DNA of 64,000 nucleotides from NCBI GenBank assembly GCA_029565735.1, contig JAKQNO010000071.1, forward strand, positions 98,411 to 162,410. The letters are read 5' to 3'. The notes beneath the pieces were generated by a model. It did no database searches, was not told where the DNA came from, and worked only from the letters and a program-made list of their open reading frames with translations. Shown here in pieces: positions 8,748-17,337 of this stretch; the stretch's first letter is position 1, and each line of letters opens with the position of its first letter. This DNA comes from a bacterium (GTDB lineage Bacteria > Oederibacteriota > PGYV01). The position numbers and the translations under genes are program-made.

Positions 8748-9081
8748 TGCTGCACCTGTATAGTTTATATTGACATTTAAATGAGCTCCCCGCAAAAAAC
8801 GAAACCAATTATAAATATTATACTTATTTATTCTGCATAATCAAGTTTTTTTGTCAGATTTTTTATTTTTTTTTACATTTTTGTAACAATTACAATTTTT
8901 CGCCTTTATTTTAAAGGATTTATTGAATTTGTAAATAATTTGTCATAAATGTCTTGCTTATTTTATTCTTCCGCCCTGTTAAACCATGATATTATTGTTT
9001 GGCCCGGATTAGTGCCCCTGTTTATTAAAACCACATATTTAAATATTGCATTAAAATTAATTTTTCAAAGTATAAAATACA
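8748..9081. other. AT-rich intergenic DNA without recognised genes
   Basis: This stretch is strongly AT-rich with many T and A runs and has no plausible coding frame. It forms the far upstream region of the lipoprotein gene at 9149. I see nothing specific in it apart from the regulatory site that follows. Confidence 0.6.
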
Positions 9082-9124
9082 GGTGATGTAAATCACATAA
9101 TATTTTTGCCCATATATGTAAAAT
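9082..9124 (+). promoter_or_regulatory. CRP/FNR-family site and -10 element before the SGNH lipoprotein gene
   Basis: GGTGA (9082-9086) and TCACA (9093-9097), six bases apart, match 9 of 10 positions of the CRP consensus half-sites. A TAAAAT candidate -10 lies at 9119-9124. If transcription starts about seven bases beyond it (near 9131), the site is centred at -41.5, the classical class II activator position, which would explain the absence of a good -35. The spacing argument is an inference; the site itself is plainly visible. Confidence 0.55.
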
Positions 9125-9148
9125 TATAAAAAATATTCAGGGGGATTT

Positions 9149-10393
9149 ATGAGACGAATAGCAGTAATACTTTTAACATTTATGCTTTTAGTATTAATTA
9201 TTTCATGTGCGGGAAAAAGAAATCCAACAGCACCTTCAATTGAACAGCCTGCAACTGCGTCCGGCACATATACGCCGACAGTAGTAATAACTGCAACTTA
9301 CACATCAACAACAGCCGTTACTGCCACTTATACTTCGTCACCTGTTGTTACTTCAACCAACACTTCATCGCCTGTTCTTTCCGCGACAAATACCTTTACA
9401 ACAGCCGTCACAGCAACTAATACCTCTTCATCTGTTGTTACTCCAACTATTACCCCGTCACCAATTATTACAGCCACTGTTACCACAACTAAAATTATTA
9501 CTGCCACTATTACCCCGTCGCCAACTCTTACATCCACTGCCACCTCAACAAAAATTATTACAGCCACCAATACCGTTACCATTACATCAACCGCCACAGC
9601 AACACAGACCGCAACCATTACAATCAGCGTGTCGGTTTCCCCCACATTGAATGCCACGCCGCCCGCTGCCACGGTTAAGATTATTTCCATTCATCACAGC
9701 ACGGGACAGCACTGGCTGGAATCAGGATACGGAGGCCTTGGCACAGCCTTAAACGCGAATAATTATTTCGTAAGCGATACAAATTACGGGTGGTCTGCCC
9801 CGGGATATGACCAGGGAAGTTATACAGATACAACTGACTGGCAAAACTGGTTCAGGGACGAAGTCATGCCTTTTGTATTTACTGAAAATAATAATTCCTG
9901 TTATACAAACACGATAAACGAACCGGCGGGAGAAAACGAAATAATAATGTTTAAGTCGTGCTTTCCAAACAGCGAAGTCGGCAGTGAAATAACGGATGAA
10001 CAGGCAATTTATAACAGTTTGCTTACTTACATGGCCGGCCATACCGACAAGCTGTTTATACTTATCATACCGCCGCCAATGCAGTTTATATCTGACCCCG
10101 CGGCAACAAGGGTGCTTTCAAACTGGCTTTATGACAGGCAGAACGGCTGGCTTAAAAATTATACACACGGAAACGTTTATGCTTATGACTATTACAACGT
10201 GCTGACGCATCAGGATAACCACCACAGGCTGGTAAACGGCGTTGAAAGCCATGAAGTAAATAACGCGCAGAATACTCTTTATTACCCCACAAATTCCGGC
10301 GATGATCACCCGACAGTTGAAGGCCAGGAAAAAGCCACGTCCGAATTTCTTCCGCTTCTTAACGCGTGGTACAGGCAGTGGAAAGGGCTGTAA
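9149..10393 (+). CDS. lipoprotein with Thr-rich linker and SGNH-hydrolase-like domain
   Basis: A 414-residue protein with a lipobox ending in Cys20 (IISC) after a hydrophobic helix, so it is probably a membrane-anchored lipoprotein. Residues about 28-165 are a Thr-rich linker built from ITATxTxSPVV-type units, a small relative of the tracts in the giant protein at 11611. The C-terminal domain starts with IHHSTGQHW (block-I-like, Ser as candidate nucleophile) and ends with DDHPTVEGQ, the Asp-x-x-His block of GDSL/SGNH esterases (here DDHP). A carbohydrate-esterase or acyl-hydrolase role at the cell surface is an inference. The gene stands alone, with a GGGGG ribosome site and a terminator at 10461-10500. 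Confidence 0.75.
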   Translation: MRRIAVILLTFMLLVLIISCAGKRNPTAPSIEQPATASGTYTPTVVITATYTSTTAVTATYTSSPVVTSTNTSSPVLSATNTFTTAVTATNTSSSVVTPTITPSPIITATVTTTKIITATITPSPTLTSTATSTKIITATNTVTITSTATATQTATITISVSVSPTLNATPPAATVKIISIHHSTGQHWLESGYGGLGTALNANNYFVSDTNYGWSAPGYDQGSYTDTTDWQNWFRDEVMPFVFTENNNSCYTNTINEPAGENEIIMFKSCFPNSEVGSEITDEQAIYNSLLTYMAGHTDKLFILIIPPPMQFISDPAATRVLSNWLYDRQNGWLKNYTHGNVYAYDYYNVLTHQDNHHRLVNGVESHEVNNAQNTLYYPTNSGDDHPTVEGQEKATSEFLPLLNAWYRQWKGL

Positions 10394-10460
10394 ACCGCAG
10401 TTAACGTTTTAACCTGCACCCGTATTTGAACCGGTTTTAATAACCAATTACATACCAAAT

Positions 10461-10500
10461 AAAAAAGCCCTTTGGCCTAAAAAACCAAAGGGCTTTTTTA
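10461..10500. terminator. bidirectional terminator shared by the lipoprotein gene and tmRNA
   Basis: AAAAAAGCCCTTTGG and CCAAAGGGCTTTTTT flank a nine-base loop. The hairpin has U-tracts on both strands. It serves the plus-strand lipoprotein gene and the minus-strand tmRNA, whose mature CCA end lies only five bases away. Confidence 0.85.
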
Positions 10501-10504
10501 TTTT

Positions 10505-10845
10505 TGGTGGAGGCGGTGGGATTTGAACCCACGTCCAGACCTGCTTTAGCAAGGGCGCTACATGCTTGTTCCGGAATTTAGATTCGCTTTGCGGGCTTCT
10601 CCGGACAGAATACCGCAAAGCTACCTTCCCTGAATCTTAGCTTCTGAACCGGGATTAGAGTTCAAAAGAGCAGCCTACTGTTGGTCCGCCGCATCTCCCC
10701 GTAGGCAAAGAAGGTGAGACGGTGCCGCATTAAGCAGCTAAAGCGTAGTTATTGTCGTTTATACTGTTCCACATTATTAACGAGGCTGTGGGACCTCGGC
10801 ATGCTCCCTGTACCTACACGAGACCTGTCGAAACCGGTCGCCCCC
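10505..10845 (-). ncRNA. ssrA: transfer-messenger RNA (tmRNA)
   Basis: This 341-base RNA rescues stalled ribosomes together with SmpB, encoded just upstream. The 5' end GGGGGCGACC pairs with CGCCTCC before the encoded ACCA, forming the seven-pair acceptor stem with one G-U. The T-arm GTGGGTTCAAATCCCAC is intact. A tag frame reads ...N-D-N-N-Y-A-L-A-A followed by TAA at about 10738-10764. Reading upstream in the same frame gives AAC AGT ATA before AAC GAC, so the usual alanine resume codon is not evident. The promoter was not clear to me. Confidence 0.95.
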
Positions 10846-10944
10846 AAAAACTGTTAATTCACCCTGACAGGACGAATAAACAGTTTTTAGGAATGTGTGA
10901 GTGTTACACTTTTAAAGAACCTTTTAACTGACACTACAAAACCA

Positions 10945-11075
10945 CGCACCCTAAAGGGTGCGGTTACCGGAACAAAAACAAAATACCGGACAGCGCAGGA
11001 GCGCTGTCCCTGCGAAAACAATACAATTATACCATAAAAATATAAACACGCGGGCTGAAGACCCGCGTCTACCAG
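10945..11075. repeat. three successive small hairpin repeats upstream of tmRNA
   Basis: Three GC-rich hairpins follow each other. GCACCCT...AGGGTGC is followed by GGTTACC at about 10947-10968. GGACAGCG...CGCTGTCC lies at about 10989-11009. CGCGGG...CCCGCG is followed by TCTACC at about 11050-11074. The third unit recurs at about 16150-16175 (inverted) and 16340-16365. Such stem plus (G/T)CTACC units are a known style of interspersed repeat in some uncultured lineages. The rest of 10846-11161 is AT-rich and empty. Confidence 0.7.
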
Positions 11076-11161
11076 ACCTTACTGCAAGAACAAAAAAAAT
11101 ATTAATTTTCAATACGGTTTTTATTTATGGGATATGGGATTACAGTTTATGGGATAGTATT

Positions 11162-11614
11162 TTACAGGTTTATCTTGTACCTTGCTTCTTCCCTCTGCAG
11201 GTCGCGTTTTTTGATTGTTTCGCGCTTGTCAAAAGCCTGCTTGCCTTTTGCCAGCCCTATTTCCACCTTTGCCTTGCCCTTCTTAAAATAAACCGCAAGC
11301 GGCACTATTGTAAGGCCTGCCTTGCTTAGTTTGCCCGCTATCCTGTCTATTTCCTTGCGGTGCATTAAAAGTTTCCTGTCGCGCATTTCCGGATGGTTGT
11401 TTATATTGCCGTGGGAATACGGGCTAATATGGACGTTCATCATTATAAGTTCGCCTTTCATCAGGCGCACAAACCCGTCCTGCAGGTTTATCCTGCCGTC
11501 GCGGATTGATTTTACTTCCGTGCCTTTTAAGGCGATACCCGCTTCGTATTTTTCCAGGATTTCATAGTTATGAAAGGCCTTCCTGTTCCTTGCCGCGGCC
11601 GATGCGTCCGTCAT
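11162..11614 (-). CDS. smpB: SsrA-binding protein
   Basis: SmpB delivers tmRNA to stalled ribosomes. The 150-residue protein has the family landmarks: NRKAFHNYEILEKYEAGIAL, GTEVKSIRDG, NLQDGFV, and the basic tail with KGKQAFDKRETIKKRD that probes the empty mRNA channel. The ATG overlaps the stop of the giant surface protein by four bases (ATGA). The tmRNA gene is the next gene on the same strand. Confidence 0.97.
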   Translation of the reverse strand: MTDASAAARNRKAFHNYEILEKYEAGIALKGTEVKSIRDGRINLQDGFVRLMKGELIMMNVHISPYSHGNINNHPEMRDRKLLMHRKEIDRIAGKLSKAGLTIVPLAVYFKKGKAKVEIGLAKGKQAFDKRETIKKRDLQREEARYKINL

Positions 11615-14600
11615 TTTACCACCGCGATTTTTGTGCGGAAAGTATCCGCGTTGTTTATCTTAAGTATGCCGTAATATACTCCGCTTATTACGGTTGTGCC
11701 GTAATTATTTTTACCGTCCCATTCATATTTATACAGTACGCCGCCCGTCAGCGAATCCGCGGAAGCAAGCGTCCTTACCTTTCTGCCTGTGACGTCAAAT
11801 ATTTCAAGTTTTATCTCCGCGTCTTCAGGTAAAAAGAACTGAAGTGTGGTGGAACGCGTAAGCGGGCTGAACGGGTTTGGATAGTTGTAAAAACTTGTCT
11901 TTAAATCAGACCCTATGGTAAGTATTGAATCGGAAATATAAGGGTACTGCGCGCCGGAAGGTTCGCAGTAAAGCCTTGTCCCGTCAAGTTTTTCGAATAA
12001 TAAGGCAGCCTGGTTTTCTATTGAAATATTAAGCCTGCCCGCGGGCGCGCCGCTTAACACATCCATAAAGAATTCAAGGTTTATTGATGAAGCCGGCGAA
12101 ATAAGCCTGTCAACCGGCACAAATACGGTTTTGGACGCGCCCCACGCCGTTGATGTAATAAAGCCATCAGCATCGCTTATTATTATGTTTTCCACCGCGC
12201 GGTTATCCTGCGTGCTTATTGTAAGGGTTACGCCCGCAAGCCTGTATTCAGGGCCGCCCGCGTTGGGATTAATTGCCGTCAGCCCAAACAGCGGTATTCC
12301 GCGCGCGCCTTCCCTTACCGTGGCTATTTCATGTTTTATAAAATCTGTAAGCGCAAGGTTGCCGTACGCGCTGACAGTCACCGGTATCGCGTCAGTTACG
12401 GCGTTTGTGTAAACAAAGTTTCTGTCAACCGCGGTCACCGAGTAAAAAAGCCCGGGTTTTAAGAACCTTACCACAAACTGCGCCTCGCCCGGATCTAAAT
12501 CCTTGTCTGTGTCGCCAATTGTCCACTGAGGCTGCGATGATACCATTCCCGCAGTGACACCGGTTCCGGATACCATACTCCAGCTGTTCTGTTCCACCAT
12601 TCTTACGGTTATTGTAACCGGGCGGCCCGCTTCCTGGACGTCCGGAGCCCCCGTGTATCCCGGCGCGGAGGAGATAAACGACTGCCCCGGCGCTATTGCA
12701 ATAATTGATATCAAAGCTGTATTTGTGGGCGTAACCGTTGGGGTTGTTGACATTGTAACAGTCGGGGTTATGGTTTCAGTTACAGTCTGCGTATTTGTCT
12801 GCGTAATTGTCATTGTCACCGAAGAGGTCACTGTTTCCGTGACAGTCTGTGTTACTGTCATGGTCGCGGTTAATGTGGCGGTCTGCGTGACTGTCGGTGA
12901 TGCGGTTAATGTTGAAGTTGTTGTGAATGTGGGCGTGGCTGTTTGGGTCATTGTCTGTGTCACGGTTTGCGTGACAGTCTGCGTTGCTGTAAGCGTTGCC
13001 GAAGGCGTGGCTGTCTGTGTTATTGTCTGCGTTACAGTCCGCGTCGTTGTCTCTGTTACTGTCTGCGTCACGGTTTGTGTCACTGTCTGCGTTGCCGTCT
13101 GTGTGACTGTCTGCGTTGTTGTTTCAGTCACAGTCTGTGTTGCTGTCTGCGTTATTGTCTGCGTTGCTGTCTGTGTGGCTGTTTCTGTTATTGTCTGTGT
13201 TACTGTATTGGTAATTGTTTCTGTTATGGTCTGCGTAACGGTTTGTGTGACAGTCTGCGTTACAGTCTGTGTGTTTGTTTGTGTTATTGTTTCGGTTACT
13301 GTCTGTGTTGCACTCTGTGTGATTGTTTCTGTTGCTGTCTGCGTTATGGTTTCCGTCACTGTCTGTGTTGCTGTTTGTGTTATTGTTTCTGTTGCTGTCT
13401 GCGTTATGGTTTCTGTGACGGTCTGCGTTATGGTTTCTGTGGCAGTCTGCGTTATGGTTTCTGTTACTGTCCGAGTTATAGTTTCCGTCACGGTCTGTGT
13501 CATTGTTTCTGTCACTGTCTGCGTGGCAGTTTGGCTTATGGTCTGTGTTGCCGTTTCAGTCACAGTTTCTGTCACTGTCTGCGTCACGGTTTCGGTTACA
13601 GTCTGCGTTGCTGTCTGTGTTACTGTTGACGTGTGCACAAGCACTGACTGCGAATATCCCGACGGCGCAGACGCTGTTACTGCCGCACCCATTGCGTTTA
13701 ATTCCGCGGTAAACGCCTTTACCCCCGCGTCTGATACGGCGCTGAATTTTATTACGTCAAAGTTCGGGTCAGATAAAACATTCCATCCCGCGCCCGCGTA
13801 TATTACTTCCACGTCTGCCCCGTTCATTGAAGCAGAGGCGCCCGGATACGCTGTTGACAGCCCGCCTGTTACGCTGACTCCTGCCGGTATTTTTATAAGC
13901 ACGCTTGTTATTGGCCCTTCGTTTCTTGCGCTGATTCTGTATGTGTATCCTGTAAGCTGCCCGAACGCCGTATAATTGGGTTCTATATACCCGTAAGCAG
14001 AAGGTGTGAACGTGGATGTGGGAGTTGCTGTCTGCGTTATTGTCTGTGTTACGGTCTGCGTCGGGGTCTGCGTGATTGTTTCAGTTGCCGTCTGCGTTAT
14101 TGTTTCTGTTGCTGTACGGGTTATGGTTTCAGTTACGGTCTGCGTTGCCGTCTGTGTGATTGTTTCTGTGACCGTCTGTGTTGTACTCTGTGTTATTGTC
14201 TCTGTTGCTGTACGGGTTATGGTTTCAGTTGCTGTCTGCGTTGCAGTCTGTGTGATTGTTTCTGTTGCTGTCTGTGTAACGCTCTGTGTTATTGTCTCTG
14301 TTGCTGTGCGGGTTATGGTTTCAGTTACGGTCTGCGTTGCTGTCTGTGTGATTGTTTCTGTGACCGTCTGTGTTGCACTCTGTGTTATTGTCTCTGTTGC
14401 TGTACGGGTTATGGTTTCAGTTATGGTCTGCGTTGCTGTCTGTGTTACAGTCTGCGTCACAGTCTGCGTTGCCGTCCGTGTTACGGTTTCTGTGACGGTC
14501 TGCGTTGAGGTTTGCGTGACTGTCTGTGTGTTGGTTTGCGTCACTGTCTGCGTCACGGTTTCGGTTACAGTCTGAGTTGCTGTCTGTGTTACGGTTGACG

Positions 14601-15966
14601 TGTGCACAATTACTGCCTGAGAATATCCCGACGGCGCAGACGCTGTTACAGCCGCGCCCATCGCGTTTAATTCCGCGGTAAACGCCTTTACCCCCGCGTC
14701 TGATACGGCGCTGAATTTTATTACGTCAAAATTCGGGTCAGATAAAACGTTCCATCCCGCGCCCGCGTATATTACTTCCACGTCAGACCCGTTCATTGAA
14801 GCAGAGGCGCCTGGATACGCTGTTGACAGCCCGCCTGTCACGCTTACCCCTGCAGGTATTTTTATAAGCACGCTTGTTATTGGCCCTTCGTTTCTTGCGC
14901 TGATTCTGTATGTGTATCCTGTAAGCTGCCCGAACGCCGTATAATTTGGCTCTATATACCCGTAAGCAGAAGGGGTATATGTGGATGTGGGAGTTGCTGT
15001 CTGCGTTATTGTCTGCGTAACAGTCTGCGTTGCGGTTTCTGTTATGGTCTGTGTCACGCTCTGTGTTATTGTTTCGGTTGCTGTCTGTGTTACGGTCTGC
15101 GTCACAGTCTGCGTGGCTGTTTCTGTTATGGTCTGCGTTGCGGTCTGTGTATCTGTCTGTGTTACGGTTTGTGTTATTGTTTCTGTCACTGTCTGTGTTG
15201 CGCTCTGCGTTATTGTTTCTGTTGCTGTGCCCGTCACAGTTTCAGTAACTGTCTGTGTGGCGGTTTGGGTATCTGTCTGCGTCGCGGTTTGGGTTACAGT
15301 CTGCGTTACGGTTTGTGTCATTGTTTCTGTCACAGTGCCGGTTGACGTTTCTGTTATTGTCTGCGTGTCTGTGGGAGTAATTGTTAAAGTTGTTGTCAGC
15401 GATATTGTGGGGGTGACGGTTTTTGTAGGCATTGTGTAGTCAATTTCAAGATAAACATAATCAATATACGCGGCGGTAAATTCCATTGCCGTTACGGCGC
15501 GCGAGGTTATTACGGCCCCAAGGCTGTCAATTAAAGCCGCGTCCCACGCGTATGCCGCGGTAATATCCAGATCAGATATCACGTATGAATCAGCCATCAC
15601 AACAGAAGTATAGGGCGTGTCAATATCCCCTGTCTTCCATGTATTGCCGCTGTCCAGTGTAAGGTTTAATTCCAGAGTATCATCCAGAATTCCTCCGTCA
15701 GCGCGCTGTTTCACGCGGACCCTGACGGAATTTATTATTATTTCCTGAGTAAGAAGATTGTTAAAACCCGTGTATAACCTTGCCGCGTCCGCGGAGGTTG
15801 AAGAATCAATATTGTTATTGGATGTGATGTTTTCAGGATTTGCCCAGTCAGATGTCCGGCCCGGCATGCTGCCGTTGGCTGAAAGCGTTATAATATCCGC
15901 GCTTATATTAGAACATATACCAGCTATGAAAGCTGTAACTATCAAAAACACTCGCAGCACTGACAT
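11611..15966 (-). CDS. giant surface protein with Thr-rich repeat tracts and FlgD-like C-terminus
   Basis: A 1451-residue exported protein. It has a signal peptide (residues 1-23) and an N-terminal beta-rich domain to about 180. Three tracts of TQTVTET/TQTATQT units cover about 183-330, 459-659 and 780-1082. They alternate with two nearly identical ~120-residue domains (about 330-455 and 659-779, both starting SAYGYIEPNYTAFGQ). After the third tract come an Ig-like region and a C-terminal FlgD/T9SS-type domain with NYPNPFSP and IFDVTGRKVRTL. These domains usually mark surface or secreted proteins of FCB-like bacteria. The tracts look like extended, possibly glycosylated stalks. The DNA repeats leave long open frames on the opposite strand, which I consider artefacts. 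The gene is translationally coupled to smpB, which is odd. Confidence 0.85.
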   Translation of the reverse strand: MSVLRVFLIVTAFIAGICSNISADIITLSANGSMPGRTSDWANPENITSNNNIDSSTSADAARLYTGFNNLLTQEIIINSVRVRVKQRADGGILDDTLELNLTLDSGNTWKTGDIDTPYTSVVMADSYVISDLDITAAYAWDAALIDSLGAVITSRAVTAMEFTAAYIDYVYLEIDYTMPTKTVTPTISLTTTLTITPTDTQTITETSTGTVTETMTQTVTQTVTQTATQTDTQTATQTVTETVTGTATETITQSATQTVTETITQTVTQTDTQTATQTITETATQTVTQTVTQTATETITQSVTQTITETATQTVTQTITQTATPTSTYTPSAYGYIEPNYTAFGQLTGYTYRISARNEGPITSVLIKIPAGVSVTGGLSTAYPGASASMNGSDVEVIYAGAGWNVLSDPNFDVIKFSAVSDAGVKAFTAELNAMGAAVTASAPSGYSQAVIVHTSTVTQTATQTVTETVTQTVTQTNTQTVTQTSTQTVTETVTRTATQTVTQTVTQTATQTITETITRTATETITQSATQTVTETITQTATQTVTETITRTATETITQSVTQTATETITQTATQTATETITRTATETITQSTTQTVTETITQTATQTVTETITRTATETITQTATETITQTPTQTVTQTITQTATPTSTFTPSAYGYIEPNYTAFGQLTGYTYRISARNEGPITSVLIKIPAGVSVTGGLSTAYPGASASMNGADVEVIYAGAGWNVLSDPNFDVIKFSAVSDAGVKAFTAELNAMGAAVTASAPSGYSQSVLVHTSTVTQTATQTVTETVTQTVTETVTETATQTISQTATQTVTETMTQTVTETITRTVTETITQTATETITQTVTETITQTATETITQTATQTVTETITQTATETITQSATQTVTETITQTNTQTVTQTVTQTVTQTITETITNTVTQTITETATQTATQTITQTATQTVTETTTQTVTQTATQTVTQTVTQTVTETTTRTVTQTITQTATPSATLTATQTVTQTVTQTMTQTATPTFTTTSTLTASPTVTQTATLTATMTVTQTVTETVTSSVTMTITQTNTQTVTETITPTVTMSTTPTVTPTNTALISIIAIAPGQSFISSAPGYTGAPDVQEAGRPVTITVRMVEQNSWSMVSGTGVTAGMVSSQPQWTIGDTDKDLDPGEAQFVVRFLKPGLFYSVTAVDRNFVYTNAVTDAIPVTVSAYGNLALTDFIKHEIATVREGARGIPLFGLTAINPNAGGPEYRLAGVTLTISTQDNRAVENIIISDADGFITSTAWGASKTVFVPVDRLISPASSINLEFFMDVLSGAPAGRLNISIENQAALLFEKLDGTRLYCEPSGAQYPYISDSILTIGSDLKTSFYNYPNPFSPLTRSTTLQFFLPEDAEIKLEIFDVTGRKVRTLASADSLTGGVLYKYEWDGKNNYGTTVISGVYYGILKINNADTFRTKIAVVK

Positions 15967-16067
15967 ACCTCTATATTAATATAGGCCAAATTGTTCCCCA
16001 GGCCCCGATAATACTACTATTATACTATATAAAAACGGCAAATAAAGGGATTATTATAAGGAAAGAC

Positions 16068-16448
16068 CGAGGGACGAAAGACCAGAGGGACGGATGCACA
16101 GAGGGACAGATGGACGGAAGTAAAGTCGTAAAGCTTGGCAGTTTAGATCTGGTAGACGCGGGTCTTTAGCCCGCGGCAGTTATATTTGTTTTTATATAAT
16201 GACAGGTTTATGCCTTTAGGGCTCGGTTGGAGCGAGCCTGCGAAGCGGAAATCCCCGGGCTTGCGCGGGTTTACAAGCGCAAGTGTCAGGGGAAGAGCAG
16301 AGGGACGGAAGAAAAAACAAATATAAATCTACTGCCGCTGGCTAAAGACCCGCGTCTACCAAATTTAAACCAAACTGCTGAACATCAGAACTGCCAAACC
16401 TTTTGTCTTTACTTCTGTCCCTCCGTGCGTCCGTCCCTCTGTCCCTCT
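16068..16448. repeat. MITE-like element with ~120-bp imperfect inverted repeats
   Basis: The left arm (about 16068-16187) and right arm (about 16312-16448) are inverted copies. In the same outside-to-inside order, both carry 8-mer GAGGGACG-type repeats, GGAAGTAAAG, TTGGCAGTT, TGGTAGACGCGGGTC and TATATTTGTTTTT. The ~125-bp centre has GGGCTCGGTTGGAGCGAGC and a CGCGGGTTT-rich stretch. The outer ends are tandem 8-mers: 16085-16116 reads GAGGGACG GATGCACA GAGGGACA GATGGACG; 16417-16448 reads GTCCCTCC GTGCGTCC GTCCCTCT GTCCCTCT. The element contains no gene. It fills the gap between the giant protein gene and xer. Confidence 0.75.
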
Positions 16449-16452
16449 ATCT

Positions 16453-17337
16453 CTACCCCTTCTTCGCCCTTGGGTGCGCTTTGTCGTATTCCTTTTTAAG
16501 CCTTGCCACAGTCAGATGCGTGTATATCTGGGTTGTGGACAGGCTGCTGTGCCCCAAAAGTTCCTGCACGGAACGCAGGTCAGCGCCGCGGTCTAAAAGA
16601 TGCGTCGCGTATGAATGCCTTAGCGTGTGCGGGGTCACTTCTTTCTGAATACCCGCCTTTAACACGTATTTTTTCATCATTCTTTCTATGCTTCTTGCCG
16701 TAAGGCGCGTCCCGTTTTTATTTACAAAAAGCGGCCCCGCGTCAAATTTTGCCTTTAATTCCCTTATGTACTGTTTAAGTATCTGCAGCGCTATGCCGCC
16801 TACCGGCACTATGCGTTCTTTGGACCCTTTTCCAAGCACCTTAATTTCCTCGTTCACATAATCAATATCGCCGGAATTAAGCTTTACAAGTTCGTCTATC
16901 CTGACGCCCGTGGAATAAATGAATTCAAGTATGGCCCTGTCGCGCAGCCCGAAGAAGTCCTTAATATCCGGGGATTCCAGAAGCGCGGCGGTTTCATCTT
17001 CGGTCAAAAAACCGGGAAGCCTTTTTTCCGCCTTGGGGGTAAGCACGTATTCAAACGGGTTGGATTTTATTTTTTTGCCGCGCAGCAGGAACCTGTAAAA
17101 ATTCCTGCACGCCACTATTTTTCTTATCACGGAATTGCGGTTATATTTGGCGCGGGAAAGTTTTTCCATAAAAGCCCTTATTGAAGCCTCGTCGGCCTTT
17201 TCAAAACTTCCGGCGTGCTTTAAAAACTGGCGTATGTCGTTGCCGTAGCTTTCGGCTGTCTTGGGCGAATAATTCTTTTCGTGTAAAAGGTGGCGCAGGT
17301 AAGAATCAAGTTCCGGGCTGTTCTCCCGTTCACTCAT
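16453..17337 (-). CDS. xerC: tyrosine recombinase of the XerC/XerD family
   Basis: This site-specific recombinase resolves chromosome dimers, usually at dif. It has an N-terminal SAM-like domain (YLRHLLHEKNYSPKTAESYGNDI). The catalytic set is visible in order: Arg in STGVRIDEL, Lys in GKGSKERIVP, HTLRHSYATHLL, the second His in LLGHSSLSTTQIYTHL and the Tyr nucleophile in the same phrase. I prefer ATG 17337 (294 residues, eight-base overlap with topA) over ATG 17358, which would overlap 29 bases and lacks a ribosome site. Whether it is XerC, XerD or a single-Xer system cannot be decided. The topA-xerC order is common in bacteria. Confidence 0.88.
   Translation of the reverse strand: MSERENSPELDSYLRHLLHEKNYSPKTAESYGNDIRQFLKHAGSFEKADEASIRAFMEKLSRAKYNRNSVIRKIVACRNFYRFLLRGKKIKSNPFEYVLTPKAEKRLPGFLTEDETAALLESPDIKDFFGLRDRAILEFIYSTGVRIDELVKLNSGDIDYVNEEIKVLGKGSKERIVPVGGIALQILKQYIRELKAKFDAGPLFVNKNGTRLTARSIERMMKKYVLKAGIQKEVTPHTLRHSYATHLLDRGADLRSVQELLGHSSLSTTQIYTHLTVARLKKEYDKAHPRAKKG

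Noticed and set aside
8385-8760. glycine riboswitch upstream of gcvT
   Set aside because: I looked for the conserved riboswitch core on the minus strand and found none; the promoter lies only about 35 bases from the start codon.
8479-8808. 109-codon minus-strand frame across the repeat pair before 9149
   Set aside because: It reads through both hairpin repeats and the terminator, has no ribosome site and is Arg/Cys-rich without protein-like pattern.
9328-9690. minus-strand open frame inside the Thr-rich linker of the SGNH lipoprotein
   Set aside because: Same complement effect: a Val/Ile-only sequence opposite ACN codons.
10505-10600. ordinary tRNA gene
   Set aside because: The T-arm and CCA end belong to tmRNA; there is no D-arm/anticodon arm, and the 5' half lies 240 bases away.
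12554-13975. 473-codon plus-strand open frame opposite the giant surface protein
   Set aside because: It is the complement of ACN-rich repeat codons, giving only Val/Cys/Ser-rich sequence (VTVCVTV); no ribosome site and no domain. The plus-strand frames at 14006-14575 and 14981-15439 have the same cause.
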